Source: Lutjanus erythropterus (lineage: Eukaryota > Chordata > Actinopteri > Lutjaniformes > Lutjanidae). From it: a stretch of 64,000 nt of DNA. Location: positions 28,574,655 through 28,638,654 of the forward strand of contig CM034612.1 in NCBI GenBank assembly GCA_020091685.1. The letters run 5' to 3'. Both the position numbers and the translations under genes were made by a program. Shown here piece after piece: positions 1-13,560 of this stretch (its first letter is position 1; every line of letters starts with the position of its first letter). The notes beneath the pieces were generated by a model. That model was not told the DNA's origin, ran no database searches, and worked only from the letters and a program-made list of their open reading frames with translations.

Positions 1-1053
<1,053 letters not shown>

Positions 1054-1164
1054 TAAAGAATCAGTTTGAGACATTTAAGAGGCTATATTAGAAGGTAGCT
1101 GAAGTATGTTTTCATTAGTGTATAATCTCCTGAAAATTAGAATTGTTGTGTTTGCTACCTTAGA

Positions 1165-1193
1165 ATGATGATGATGATGATGATGATGATGAT
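1165..1193 (+). repeat. (ATG)n microsatellite
   Basis: About nine uninterrupted ATG units in a RINT1 intron. Confidence 0.95.
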
Positions 1194-1259
1194 ACATGTG
1201 TCATCTTTCACGGAATCTGCCATGTTCCAATGCAATATGTCTATCTGGAGAGGATCTTT

Positions 1260-1402
1260 CTCATTTTTTTCAAGAGTTTCATGGTTTCACTGCAGGTTCG
1301 CGTACATGCTTGGAAGGGGAGGGTGAAGCTAGAGGTATTTATTTGGTTGCAATCTGCAACCTGGCCACTAGATGCCACCAAATCCTATACATTGGTCCTT
1401 TA
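1260..1402 (+). repeat. Partial copy of TTAA-type MITE
   Basis: The stretch gaaggggagggtgaag ... ctagatgccaccaaatcctatacattggtccttta matches the right half of the better preserved element at 29222-29497, including the closing ggtcctttaa-type end. The left half is missing. Confidence 0.6.
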
Positions 1403-1489
1403 GGTCAGTCATTCCCAAACACTGGGTCATGACCCACAAGTGGGTCACAGGAGATTTTATTTGGGTCACCAGATAAATAAAAGACAATG

Positions 1490-2460
1490 GAAGACATTCT
1501 GCAAATTTAAAGGACACATATTATGCAAAACTCACTTTCCATTGCTTTAGCACCTATATTTGGGAATCTGGGGCATCTACCATCCCACAAAATGTGTTGT
1601 GGTCTGCTTAGATCTGAATACACAGGATTCAACACGCTGTTCAGGATTTGCTCGGCTTGTTACGTAATTTGCTGGCTCAGAACGCTCCTACTTTGAATAT
1701 CTCCACCCATGCTTCACAACCACCTTTGCGAACATCCACCATTCTTTTTCATCACAAGCATCAGGTAACCAGACCAGAGGGCACAAGTTATACCTAGGTG
1801 GAATAAGCACGGAAACTGCTCTGTTGTTGGCTGCACCAAGCAGCACAACTTGCTACATTTGCTTCCAGCCTCAGCGGACAGAAGAGCTGAGTGGATACAT
1901 TTGGTTCGTTAACGCCTCGGAAAACACACTTCATTTAAACTTGACAGAAAAACTGTAAAACTCACCAAAACCGTCTTTGTTAGTCTGTTCACTCTTCTAA
2001 CAATCACCAACTCTGGTTTGGTCAAAATAAATCCTCACTTTACCGCATGAGTGCACTGAACTGGGTAACAAGTGAGAGGAAAACAGCCTGCAGAGTCAGA
2101 CTCTTTAAACTCTTTCCACACAGTAAAGTGAGGATTTATTTTGACCAAACCAGAGTTCATGATTGTTGGAAGAGCGGACAGACTAACAAAGACAGTTTTG
2201 GTGAGTTTTACATGTTTTTCTGTCGAGTTTAAATGAAGTGTGTTTTTCAAGGCATTACTGAGCCAATTAAGCTTGTATTTGTTCGGTAAAAGAGAGAAAC
2301 TTGAATTCAGAAAGTGAACAGTTGTATTTCTCCATTTAAAATGGAAAACAAGTGTGAAAACATGTAATTTGTAGACACTCTGTGAGTTTATTTTGTCCAC
2401 TGGATGTAGTGAATATACGCAGCATGCGTAACATAGTGAATTCACCGTTTGCACACATTT
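1490..2460. repeat. Interspersed repeat containing a large fold-back
   Basis: Non-coding repeat-like DNA in a RINT1 intron. Its centre holds two arms, 1911-2043 and 2123-2255, that are reverse complements over about 132 bp with roughly ten mismatches, around a 79-bp spacer. Minus-strand frames here simply read through the arms and have no domain. It looks like an internally inverted-duplicated MITE; the family was not identified. Confidence 0.75.
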
Positions 2461-2559
2461 CCTAGCTGAGACCCAAGAGGTCGGGGGAAGGTGGGTGGGG
2501 GGACGATGGTATCGCCAAGTGCCGATGGATGGGCTGATGATGTTCGTGTGGGAAATTTT

Positions 2560-2857
2560 AGCATATCACCCAACTGGAGTTCAAGATGTTGACTTGGCCT
2601 CCAAATTCCCCAGATCTCAGTCTAATCCAGCATCTGTGGGATGTGCTGGACAAAACAAATATGATCCATGGAGACCCAACCGTGCAACTTACAGGACTAA
2701 AAGGATCTTCTGCTAACATCTTGATGCCAGATACAACAGCACACCTTCAGAGGTCTTGTGGAGTCCATGCCTCGATGGGTCAGGGCTGTTTTGGTGGCAA
2801 AAGGGGGACCAACACAATATTAGGGAGGTGGTCATAATGTTATGGCTGATCGGTGTA
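2560..2857 (+). mobile_element. Tc1/mariner transposon, 3' end fragment
   Basis: The frame from 2586 reads WPPNSPDLSLIQHLWDVL, the Tc1 DDE signature WPxxSPDLNPIEnlWd. The catalytic Glu of NPIE is Gln here, so this copy cannot be active. The right end closes with cataatgttatggctgatcggtgta, a terminal sequence known from teleost Tc1 elements. The 5' two thirds are missing. It lies in a RINT1 intron on the same strand as the gene. Confidence 0.85.
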
Positions 2858-3446
2858 AGCTTTCTTTAGGACCCAATAAACTCATCTAGATATTTTTGTA
2901 ATTGTTTTTACTTTTTAAAGATTGAAGATTAATTGTCAGTTAATTAGTCACTTGATCAGTCAGAACCGTCAATAACCTATACAAGAATAGACTTTGCCAA
3001 AACTTGTGATGCACAGGTTAGTGGTTTTTAAGACCTGTACCCTGTACCTGTTCTACCTGAACATGAACTGAATGTTCTTCAGAGAGTGAGAAAAGGGACT
3101 TTTCAGCCTGCCAAAGTCTCAGCCATTGACCTCTCTGTGCTGTTCATGGTGCTGAACAGGAAGGCTACTGAAACACAGATGAGCTATATATCTATCTATA
3201 ATTTGGTATTACATTTGTAGTAGGCAACTGCTATGATGTTTTGGGAAATTAATTACGTTTGTGGTGTGGGTGTTACATGCAGCCCTAGTCCTTATGTTCA
3301 TACCTGCTCATAGCAACATTACTACATAACTTAACAAGTGGCCAGATCTTCAACAAGGTACCTTTAAAGCATATTATGGTAATATATGCTGTTAGGGCAC
3401 AGAAAACATTTTGAATAAAAGTTCTTTGTCATCTTGCTGTACTCAG
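2858..3446. other. RINT1 intron, nothing recognised
   Basis: AT-rich intronic sequence ending in a pyrimidine-rich acceptor (cttgctgtactcag). No repeat or frame stands out. Confidence 0.5.
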
Positions 3447-3541
3447 AGCGGTATCGGGCCTTACCCTGTCCTTCTGCACAACTGAAGTTCCTGGGGCTAC
3501 AGAGAGAACTGGTGGATGACTTTCGCATACGACTCACCCAG
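3447..3541 (+). CDS. RINT1: RINT1 coding exon
   Basis: 95 nt, acceptor actcag, donor gtaata. The peptide contains LKFLGLQRELVDDFRIRLTQ, very close to the conserved RINT1 motif with LQ-x-LVDDFRIRLTQ. It begins with the last two bases of a split codon and ends on a codon boundary. It joins VMKES at 4325 in frame. This is part of the C-terminal RINT1/TIP20 helical domain that builds the rod of Dsl1-type tethers (family knowledge). Confidence 0.95.
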
Positions 3542-4777
<1,236 letters not shown>

Positions 4778-6120
4778 TCAACACAGGTCCAAAGATCCCT
4801 GATCGGTGAGCACTCCCAGAACATATGCATTGAGTACAGTGAGTACAACTGGGACTCCGGTAAAAAGTAATTTCATTTTGAAGCATTTAATAGGTGTAAC
4901 ATATGCCCTGTGAATTGTCTTGAAATGTTGTAGTTGATGTGCAAGATTTTTAGATGTACTGCCTAAGTTGGACCATATTGTCTTCCAATTTGGTACCAGA
5001 CCGACTCTGCGGAGTCCATTGTCCCACACCTTTTCAGCGGCCAGTCAAGTAGAGAGTTGTAAATGCATGTTACTGTCCCCTGAGAGACCCGTTCTGGGCC
5101 AATCCACTCCTCCATGGGGTGGTCTTGCAGGGGCTCATTCCTAGGCACCCTGTAAGCCTTCATTGCTGACCGCAGTCTCAAGTAAATAAAGTAAGATGTG
5201 CCCGGTAAATCATATTCCTCCTTAATATCCCAGAATGAACGGAGTCTAGTATTATCTAAAATATCACAGAGAATGTTAACACCTTTCTCAAAATGGGGAG
5301 GGAATGTAAATGACTGTCCACCTGATTGAAAATGATATGTTCCATAATGGAGATGTTTGATGTAATAAGCGTGTATTCCACATCGTCTTTTCGGTTTTCT
5401 TCCAGACATTTATAGAATTGGTTATGATGCTCCCGAGTTGTAAATTGATGTTTCTGCACCCCATGCTTATGTACAGTAAGTCTTCCAGACGATGTGGTTT
5501 CACACAATCTACCTTTAGCCCCCCACGGGACCTCAGATTCCAGGTTTCTCCAAGATTGCAATGGCCTAATTTGAAAAGCACAATAGTAAAAATAAAGGTT
5601 TCGGACAGCTAAGCCACCAGTGAGTTTGCTTCTTTGTAAAGTTGTGAGCTTAACTCTAGCACACATTCCTTTCCAGATGAATTGTGAGTGCATTTGGCAA
5701 TAAATTTATGTGGTGGTTCTAGAGGGATCATAAACAACAGAAAATTAATGTGAGGCAGAATGTTCATTTTAAGTGCTGAAATTCTGCCATGCAAAGAGAT
5801 ATACAGAGACTCCCACCCCTTCAGATCATCTGTAATTTTCTTTTTTTCTGAATTATTTTAGTAAGACTAAGGTAAATCTTAATGGCAAGGTACTTAAAGT
5901 AGGTACATATGGGGATGTCAGCAGTCAAATCGATATTCCTTGCAGCTGTTTTCAGTGGGAGTGGAGCAGATTTAGTCCAGTTAATTTTATATCCTGTCAT
6001 TTTCCTGAATGAATTGAAGAGTTCTAGGATTTGTGGTAGTGAAATCTGAATATTGGATATGAACAGGAGGCAATCATCTGCGTACAACGAATAGAGATAA
6101 TGTCTAGATGTATGTTATTA
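4778..6120 (-). mobile_element. L1-clade LINE fragment (reverse transcriptase to C-terminus)
   Basis: Three broken minus-strand frames read in LINE order. At 6087-5821, MYADDCLLFIS is the catalytic YADD box of reverse transcriptase, followed by GYKINWTKSAPLPL, a typical fish L1 post-catalytic segment. At 5693-5256 is WKGMCARVKLTTLQRSKLTGGLAV, the thumb/C-terminal part (L1 reads IW.G..pRik...L...k..GGL). At 5409-4963 comes more C-terminal sequence. The 5' half, with endonuclease and early RT, is absent, as in 5'-truncated insertions. Frame shifts show it is old. It sits antisense in a RINT1 intron. Confidence 0.85.
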
Positions 6121-7274
6121 TTACAGGGGTCAGCTGTACCTTACAATTTTGTACAAAAGATGAATCTAAAAAAAAAAAACATTGACAATAATGACATCAG
6201 CAACATAAATTATTTACACAAACATCCCTGTCAATCTTGACAATACAACAAGAAATGCTGTCTTACAATCATAAACTTGCAGCTTTCAATGTTCAAACAG
6301 ACAAACATTTCTGTAGCTTATTCTTTCTTAATCAGAGTTGATTTGATAAAGACAGAAGAAGCTGATAAGACATTTGTCTGTTTGTAATGAAGACTAAAAG
6401 CTGTGAGTTTATCATTCTGTGGTCCTGACTGAGAACCGCCCTGATTCAGCTACTTATTACATGAGATTTGTAGTTTATATGTTGATCTTCTTAGATTATT
6501 ATTTATATGACTGAAATGTGGGCAATAACTATTAAAATAGCTGATTATCAGATGTACATGATTTATTGCTTACAATTATACAATAGTCATGACAATAGTT
6601 CCCTGCAATGTCATGACATAAACAACTGGAGTCTCTTGCATTTTCCAGAGACACTGCGCTGAACTCAGACACACCTATGTGAGGTGGATATTAGCTTCAC
6701 TTTCAGTGCAAACATACCAACAATAGCCCATAAGAAGTACCGAACTATGAGAAATTCTTACACAGGGCTGTGTTTACTAATTGAGCAGATCCAGAGCTTC
6801 CCTTCTTTAGCTGCCAGTTAACTGCTAAAGTTAGCTCCGCAGCTGTAAAAACACTGAAGCCCACCAGCTACTAACAGCTAAAGCTAACTAACGTTACCTG
6901 ACCCTTTCCTGAATTCAACACTGATTTGTTGTCTAGACAGAGATTGTTCATGTGCTGGCAAGACTTACGGCTACCTAGCAATGGCTAAATTAAATTAGCT
7001 GATACGTTTGCTGGTTGGGTATGTGACTTATAAGCAACTAAGGTTTGCTAAGCTAGCTAGCTAGCCTGTTAGGAGTCAGCATCTGGGCTCTTCACCTGTG
7101 CTAGCATACCCGGTCGGGGCTTCACAACTTATGTTGTAACAAAATAGCTATTTTTTATGTATATTTGCTTAAAGTGAGCTTACCTGAAGACCAGTCGTAA
7201 CTGGCATGAGGTACCCTTGTCTCCAACGTTCCGTTGGCACCAGCTGCTTAACGTGCAATGGGCCAGTCCATCTC
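6121..7274. other. Unassigned non-coding stretch
   Basis: No frame or known element. A poly(A) run lies near 6168-6180. An imperfect inverted pair near 6266-6310 and 6376-6412 shares aaacagacaaa and aaactcacagctttt-like blocks and may be an eroded MITE. The 6770-7100 part is rich in gctaa/agctagct motifs, common in fish intergenic DNA. Confidence 0.4.
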
Positions 7275-7700
7275 ATGATCTTATCTTCTTCCGCTTATCC
7301 GGGGCCAGGTTGCGGTGGCAGCAGTCTAAGCAGGGATGCCTGGACACTTCCTCCAGGTCTTCCGGGAGGATCCCAAGGCATTCCCAGGCCAGCCGAGTGA
7401 CATAGTCCCTCCAGTGTGTCCTGGGTCTTCCCCGGTGCCTCCTCACGGTGGGGCATGCCTGGAACATCTCCCCAGGGAGGCGTCCAGGAGGCATCCGATA
7501 TAGATGCCAGAGCCACCTCAGCTGGCTCCTTTCGACATGGAGGAGCAGCGGCTCTACTCCGAGCTCCTCCCGGGTGACAGAGCTCCTCACCCTATCGCTA
7601 AGGGAGTGCCCCACCACCCTATGGCCACTTGTATCCGAGATGTTGTTCTTTCGGCCACTTGTATCCGAGATGTTGTTCTTTCCCAAAGTTCATGACCATA
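7275..7700 (-). mobile_element. RTE/Rex3-like LINE, 3'-end fragment
   Basis: The minus frame reads RSSVTREELGVEPLLLHVER ... LRWLWHLYRMPPGRLPGEM, the C-terminus of the same LINE found full-size at 9078-12274 and 22341-24979. Only about the last 430 bp remain. At 7630-7685 a 31-bp block (ggccacttgtatccgagatg...) is tandemly duplicated. Several substitutions relative to the two larger copies suggest an older insertion. Confidence 0.9.
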
Positions 7701-8457
7701 GGTGAGGGTAGGAATGTAGATTGACTGTTAAATTGAGAGCTTTGCCTTTCGGCTCAGCTCCTTCCTTCCCACAACAGACCAGTACAATGGCTGCATTACT
7801 GCTGCTGCTGCACCAATCCACAGTCAACCTATCTCCGACTTTGAAATAGAGCACATAATCCCTCCCTCTGGCAAACCACGTCCCTGCTATGGGCCAATGC
7901 TTCTCAGACGCATTTACAGACTTTAGGAGTAGAATGCGGACGCACAATCTGTGGCCGATGTCAGTGAGACACGTGTGTGCTGTCTGGGATGTGGCGGGTC
8001 CACCTATGGGGGGCACCAAACTGAACCTTCTGGGGTCATCTGGTCCAAGGTTCCTCCATCATGGCATCTGAAATGGCTTCTGGTGTCTTTCGGCTACTTG
8101 AAGAGAATGGATGGCCCTTTTATCTTTGCTGCCTTTAGGAGAGAAACAAAATATACATAGTGATGTCATACATGTGTATTCAACTATATTCCATGAAGAT
8201 TTTAGAGTATGCACACCTGATGATTCAATTGATTAGCAACCATCATCCAGATATGAGGAGCTAATTAGTGAAAACAATTTTTGATTTTTTTCTTATTTTG
8301 CTTTGATGAAAACTTACAAACTCATAGCCAACAATGGTGCAACAATGGTTAAATACCACTGATGTAAGATACAGTCACTTTACGACTATATCTTACATCA
8401 TTATGATGAATGTATAGGCAAATAATAACAAGTAATATAGTAATAAAAAATAAAAAT
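7701..8457. other. Unassigned stretch with a small hairpin
   Basis: A 109-codon minus frame (8019-7690) has no recognisable domain. At 8361-8376 and 8384-8399 there is a 16-bp inverted pair (gatgtaagata.agtc) with one mismatch and a 7-bp spacer, about 60 bp left of the start of the inverted duplication. Nothing else is supported. Confidence 0.5.
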
Positions 8458-8492
8458 ATCACAGAAAAAGCTAAACTATACTGCCAAGACAG
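8458..8492 (+). pseudogene. Displaced duplicate of the 3' end of a RINT1 exon
   Basis: These 35 bases, with the following gtgagac donor, repeat the last 35 bases of the RINT1 exon at 22076-21856, but on the + strand. No acceptor or upstream exon half is present: the sequence left of 8458 is unrelated. It is the edge of the 590-bp duplication and cannot be a working exon alone, though it carries an intact-looking 5' splice site. Confidence 0.9.
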
Positions 8493-9047
8493 GTGAGACA
8501 TCGATGTGGACCAATATCAAACTTTAATTTAGTGTTTTAACAAAGAAAACCCTGCTTATACAGTTGCAGTGGATTTGATTAGAACAATGTAGCCTACAAC
8601 TTAAACTGAGAGTAACAATTTACTTTTGTTTCTAATGAGGTTTTGATATTAACTTTTGAATGAGTATTATCTCTGGATTGCACAATAAATTTTCGATTTC
8701 GGTTCGAGGTTCGATTCCACTAGTGGTACCTCTGGTTTGGTTCTGTTTAGGGTTGTACTAAAAGATTATTTTCTTAACAATTAATGTAACAATTATTTTT
8801 CATTATTCAATTAATATAACAAATAATGTACCTAAAGTTAATATTCATTCATTCATTAATATTTTAATATATTTTTTAAATCGTAATCCTGAAAAATAGT
8901 CATATAATGCATATTAGAATAATCATAATAGTGGCATATTTTAAAATTAGTTTAATTTCCACCCTTTAAAGGGAGCTATGATGCATATTAATTTAATAAC
9001 TAATTACTATCGACCCTTCACTGAACTGGACAATCTATTTTTTGACT
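8458..9047 (+). repeat. Left arm of 590-bp inverted duplication
   Basis: Reverse complement of 21301-21890 over its full length, with about 14 differences by eye (roughly 97-98% identity). Content: 35 bp of exon, its donor site and intron sequence. Weaker similarity (ctggttatgacgtggagtc against ttggttatggtggagtc) continues to about 9077, precisely where the RTE LINE starts. Confidence 0.95.
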
Positions 9048-9338
9048 TAAGACTTACACTGGTTATGACGTGGAGTCGACACCAGGGTCAGTTACGTCGC
9101 CCAGATTGGCGTTACTGGGGCCCCACCCTGGAGCCAAGCCTGGGGTTGGGGCTCGCAAGCGAGCGCCTGGTGGCCGGGTCTTTGCCCACGGGACCCAGCC
9201 GGGCTCAGCCCAAAGGAGCGACGTGGGCCCGCCCTCCCGTAGGCCCATCACCAGCGGGAGGGTTCAGAAGGGGCTGATGCGTTGTGATTTGGGTGGCAGT
9301 CGTGGGCGGGGGCCCCGACGACCCAATCCCAGGACATG

Positions 9339-10739
9339 GAATCTCACAGTGGGGACATGGAATGTCACCTCGCTGGGGGGGAAGGAGCCTGAGATAGTGC
9401 GGGAGGTTGAGCGGTACCGGCTAGAGATAGTTGGGCTCACCTCCACGCACAGTCGGGGCTCTGGAACCCAACTCCTTGAGAGAGGCTGGACTCTTTTCTA
9501 CTCTGGAGTTGCCCACGGTGAGAGGCGGTGGGCTGGTGTGGGCTTGCTTATAGCGCCCCAGCTCAGCCGCCATGTGTTGGAGTTTTCCCCGGTGAACGAG
9601 AGGGTCGCCGCCCTGCGCCTTCGGGTTGGGGATAGGTGCCTCACTGTCGTTTCAGCCTATGGGCCGAACAGCAGTGCAGAGTACCTGGCCTTCTTGGAGA
9701 CCTTGGGAGGGGTGCTGGAAAGTGCTCCGACTGGGGACTCCGTCGTTCTGCTGGGGGACTTCAACGCTCACGTGGGTGGCGACAGTGTTACCTGGAGGGG
9801 CGTGATTGGGAGGAACGCCCCCCCCCCGATCTGAACCCGAGTGGTGTTCTGTTATTGGACTTCTGTGCTAGTCACAGTTTGTCCATAACGAACACCATGT
9901 TCAAGCATAAGGGTGTCCATCAGTGCACGTGGCACGGGGACGCCCTAGGTTGGAGGTCAATGATTGACTTTGTGGTCGTGTCAATTGACCTCCGGCTGTG
10001 TGTCTTGGACACTCGGGTGAAGATAGGGGCTGAGCTGTCAACTGATCACCACCTGGTGGTGAGTTGGATCCGCTGGCAGGGGAGGAAGCTGGACAGACTT
10101 GGCAGGCCCAAACGTACTGTGAGGGTCTGTTGGGAACGTCTGGTGGAACCATCTGTCAGAGAGGTCTTCAACTCTCACCTCCGGGAGAGCTTTGACCAGA
10201 TCCCGAGAGAGGCTGGAGACATCGAGTCCGAATGGACCATGTTCTCTGCCTCCATTGTTGACGCGGCCATTCGGAGCTGTGGCTGTAAGGTCTCCGGTGC
10301 CTGTTGCGGCGGCAATCCCCGAACCCGGTGGTGGACACTGGAGGTAAGGGATGCCGTCAGGCTGAAGAAGGAGTCTTATCGAGCTTGGTTGGCTCGTGGG
10401 ACTCCTGAGGCAGCCGACGGGTACCGGCAGGCCAAGCACGCTGCGGCCCGGGTGGTTGTGGAAGCAAAAACTCGGGCATGGGAAAAGTTCGGGGAGGCCA
10501 TGGAGGAGGACTACCGGTTGGCCTCGAGGAGATTCTGGCAAACCGTCCGGCGCCTCAGGAGGGGGAAGCAGTACCCTGCCAACACTGTTTACAGTGGTGG
10601 TGGGGAGCTGTTGACTTCGACTGGGGATATTGTTGGACGGTGGAAGGAATACTTTGAGGATCTCCTCAATCCCACTGACACGCCTTCCGTAGAGGAAGCA
10701 GAGGCTGGGGACCCAGAGGTTGTCTCATTCATCACCTAA
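9339..10739 (+). pseudogene. RTE LINE endonuclease domain (copy A, frameshifted)
   Basis: Opens with [15 protein letters not shown], the N-terminal TWNV box of AP-type LINE endonucleases. It then shows [15 protein letters not shown] (the GDFN box) and SMIDFVVVS followed by STDHHLVVSWIR (the S-D-H box near the end of the domain). The first part is read to 9834 and the rest in another frame from about 9810, because of a nine-C run. A stop at 10737-10739 separates it from the RT. In copy B the same region is one frame with one stop. Role: nicks target DNA to prime reverse transcription. Confidence 0.85.
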
Positions 10740-11945
10740 GCTGATGTCACTGAGGTAGTTCGGAAGCTCCTCAGTGGCAAGGCACCGGGGGTGGATGAGA
10801 TCCGCCCTAAGCACCTCAAGTCTTTGGATGTTGTAGGGCTGTCTTGGTTGACACGCCTCTGCAACGTCGCGTGGCAGTTGGGGACAGTGCCTCTGCACTG
10901 GCAGACCGGGGTGGTGGTCCCTCTATTTAAGAAGGGGGACCGGAGGGTGTGCTCCAACTACAGGGGGATCACACTCCTCAGCCTCCCTGGTAAAGTCTAT
11001 TCCAGGGTACTGGAGAGGAGAATTCGGCCGATAGTCGAATCTCGGATCCATGAGGAGCAATGCGGTTTTCGTCCTGGTCGTGGAACACTGGACCAGCTCT
11101 ATACCATCCGCAGGGTGCTTGAGGGTTCATGGGAGTTTGCCCAACCAGTCCACATGTGTTTTGTGGACTTGGAGAAGGCATTCGACCGTGTCCCTCGTGG
11201 CATTCTGTGGGAGGTGCTTTGGGAGTATGGAGTTCGGGGCCCTCTGCTAAGGGCCGTACGGTCTCTGTATGACCGGAGCAGGAGCTTGGTTCGCATTGCC
11301 GGCAGTAAGTCAGACCTGTTCCCGGTGCATGTTGGACTCCAGCAGGGCTGCCCTTTGTCACCGGTTCTGTTCATTATTTTTATGGACAGAATTTCTAGGC
11401 GCAGCCAGGGGCCAGAGGGAGTCCGGTTCAGGGACCACAGGATTTCATCTCTGCTTTTTGCAGATGATGATGTCCTGTTGGCTCCTTCGAACCAGGACCT
11501 TCAGCTTGTACTGGGGCGGTTTGCAGCCAAGTGCGAAGCGGCTGGGATGAGAATCAGCACCTCCAAGTCCGAGGCCATGGTTCTCGACTGGAAAAAGGTG
11601 GCTTGTTCCCTCCGGGTCGGAGAAGAGTCCCTGCCTCAAGTGGAGGAGTTTAAGTATCTTGGGGTCTTGTTTACGAGTGAGGGGAGGATGGAACGCGAGA
11701 CTGACAGACGGATTGGTGCGGCGGCAGCAGTAATGCGGTCGTTGCGCCGGTCTGTCGTGGGAAAGAAGGAGCTGAGCCGAAAGGCGAAGCTCTCGATTTT
11801 CCGGTCAATCTACGTTCCTACCCTCACCTATGGTCATGAACTTTGGGTCATGACCGAAAGAACAAGATCTCGGATACATGCGGCTGAAATGAGTTTCCTC
11901 CGCAGGGTGGCGGGGCGCTCCCTTAGAGATGAGGAGGTGAGGTGA
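10740..11945 (+). pseudogene. RTE LINE reverse transcriptase (copy A)
   Basis: The frame carries SGKAPGVDEIRP, NYRGITLLSLPGKVYSRVLE, FRPGRGTLDQL, CFVDLEKAFDRVPR, LQQGCPLSPVLF and LLFADDDVLLAP: the ordered fingers/palm motifs of non-LTR reverse transcriptase, with FADD as the catalytic box. It ends early at RDEEVR because of a small insertion. The following frame (11942-12400) resumes with RSSVTWEELGVEPLLLHVER and the C-terminus. The upstream frame ends in a stop just before it, so no full-length protein is possible. Confidence 0.9.
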
Positions 11946-12274
11946 GGAGCTCTGTCACCTGGGAGGAGCTCGGAGTAGAGCCACTGCTCCTCCACGTCGA
12001 GAGGAGTCAGCTGAGGTGGCTTGGGCATCTATATCGGATGCCTCCTGGACGCCTCCCTGGGGAGGTGTTCCGGGCATGCCCCACTGGGAGGAGGCCCCGG
12101 GGAAGACCCAGGACACGCTGGAGTGACTATGTCACTCGGCTGGCTGGGAACGCCTTGGGGTCCCTCCGGAACACCTGGAGGAAGTGTCCAGGGAGAGGGA
12201 AGTCTGGGTGTCCCTGCTCAGACTGCTGCCCCCGCGACCTGGCCCCGGATAAGCGGAAGATAATGGATGGATGG

Positions 12275-13350
12275 GTTGTTTTCTCTGCCCATACTGGTAT
12301 CAGTGGTATCAACAAGGCCACAGGTGGTATCAACAAGGCCACAGGTGCAGATGGTATCTCTGCTTTTTTTTTTTTTATTAAAAACGTGCAGATGAATTGA
12401 CATCTGCCTGGGTCCCTATTTTCCAGAGGTTATTAGACTCTCACACTGTACCAGCACAATGGAAACTGTTGCCAAGGAACCATGTCCGCAGGAGAATAAT
12501 GACTTCAGGCCTGTTGCTGTAGCCTCTGTTCTGATGAAGTGTATGGAAAAACTTGTGGTGAGCAAAGCACAGCAGGATGTAAGCCTACAGCTACATCTCT
12601 ACCACTTTACTTTCATACACCAGAGAGGAACTGATGATTGAATTAACAGCATAGTGCACATTGTGACCAAACATCTTGAAAAACCTAAGACCTATGCTAG
12701 ACTGTTTGTAGATTTCAGTTCAGCCTTTAATACCCTACAGCCTCATGTTCTTCTGGAAACACTGCAGCTGATTAATGTCAACCCCTTCATCACTAAGTGG
12801 GACCACTCATTCCTCACTAACTGTACCCAGCAGGTCAGGATGAAAAGGACTTTGTTTGAACCCTTGTTCATCAGCACTGGCACACTCCAGTCTGTCTTTG
12901 AACAAACCATCATCAGACAGGCCCAGAAGATTATTTCAGACCCCGTTTATGTCCTCCATCATGAGTACCAACTTCTCCCCTCAGGCAGATGCTTTAGAGT
13001 CCCCCAGTGCAGACTTAACTGCTTTTGCCCCCTTCTCATTTAAAGTCTTAAACAGGAAGCTAACTGCAGCCTAACTGTGTAGTGCAATGTTTTTTTGTTT
13101 TTGTTTTTAAATATAACTTTGCAATTTTACGACGACTAAGTAAAACAGACGTGTTGTGCAATGGGCAGCATGCACTTTGTTGGTTCATGGCAGTCTGTAT
13201 TTATACTGTAGGTACTGAGTGTGTGTGACTGCGGACTAGTGACAGCCCTGTGTAAGGACTGTATGTATATATGAACTTCTCGTATCTTTTAATGGCAGGT
13301 ACTGTATGTATCCAAGACAAATGTCTTTCAGGACAATAAAGTCTTATCAT
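12275..13350 (+). mobile_element. Rex1/L2-like LINE, internally deleted 3' fragment
   Basis: Short frames read NDFRPVAVASVLMKCMEKLV, then YARLFVDFSSAFNTLQPHVL, then AQKIISDPVYVLHHEYQLLP followed by SGRCFRVPQCRLNCF. These are RT and C-terminal motifs of the CR1/L2/Rex1 group (DFRPVALTS..MK..E+LV; FVDFSSAFNTIQPH; LLPSGRRFRVPQCKLNRFK). Most of the palm between them is deleted. The tail holds tgtctttcaggacaataaag, typical of such 3' ends. At 12300-12345 a 21-bp unit (ggtatcaacaaggccacagg) is tandemly repeated. The present junction with RTE copy A at 12274 is one predicted inversion end. Confidence 0.75.
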
Positions 13351-13374
13351 ATACTATGGTACTATGGTAATAGA

Positions 13375-13560
13375 TAGTTGAACACTGTATAGTATAATAC
13401 ATTACTACACTCTGAAGTCTCAATGTCCCGCCCACAGCACTATCTGATTGGTTAGAAATCAGGAGTAATAGCCAGTCAACACAGACACTGTGTCACAGAC
13501 AGGCAGACACAGGGCTGTTCTGGTGAGCAGAGAGGAGCTGTGTAGAAGTTAAGAAAGCAG
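13375..13560 (-). repeat. Fragment of the hAT element seen at 17174-19676
   Basis: Reverse complement of about 17515-17690: shared blocks include ctcctctctgctcacc, gtctgtgacacagtg, ttctaaccaatcagat and gggacattgag. Only this internal portion is present, so it is a truncated or solo remnant. Confidence 0.75.

Larger units (their letters stand above)
9078..12274 (+). mobile_element. RTE-clade (Rex3-like) LINE, nearly full length, copy A
   Basis: GC-rich 5' leader (from about 9115), an apurinic-type endonuclease and a reverse transcriptase, ending at a ggatggatgg tail without poly(A), as in Rex3/RTE elements of fishes. Three lesions break the frame: a C-run shift at 9824-9832, a CAA-to-TAA stop at 10737-10739, and a small insertion near 11930-11945. 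It is opposite in orientation to copy B at 22341-24979 and very similar to it (about 95% or better by eye over the shared 2.6 kb). The right end abuts a Rex1/L2-like fragment. I found no convincing target-site duplication at its present flanks. Confidence 0.9.

Noticed and set aside
2035..2454. 139-codon minus frame
   Set aside because: It runs through one arm of the fold-back repeat and has no domain.
7690..8019. 109-codon minus frame beside the RTE fragment
   Set aside because: No recognisable motif and no splice context; could be repeat-derived, so left unassigned.
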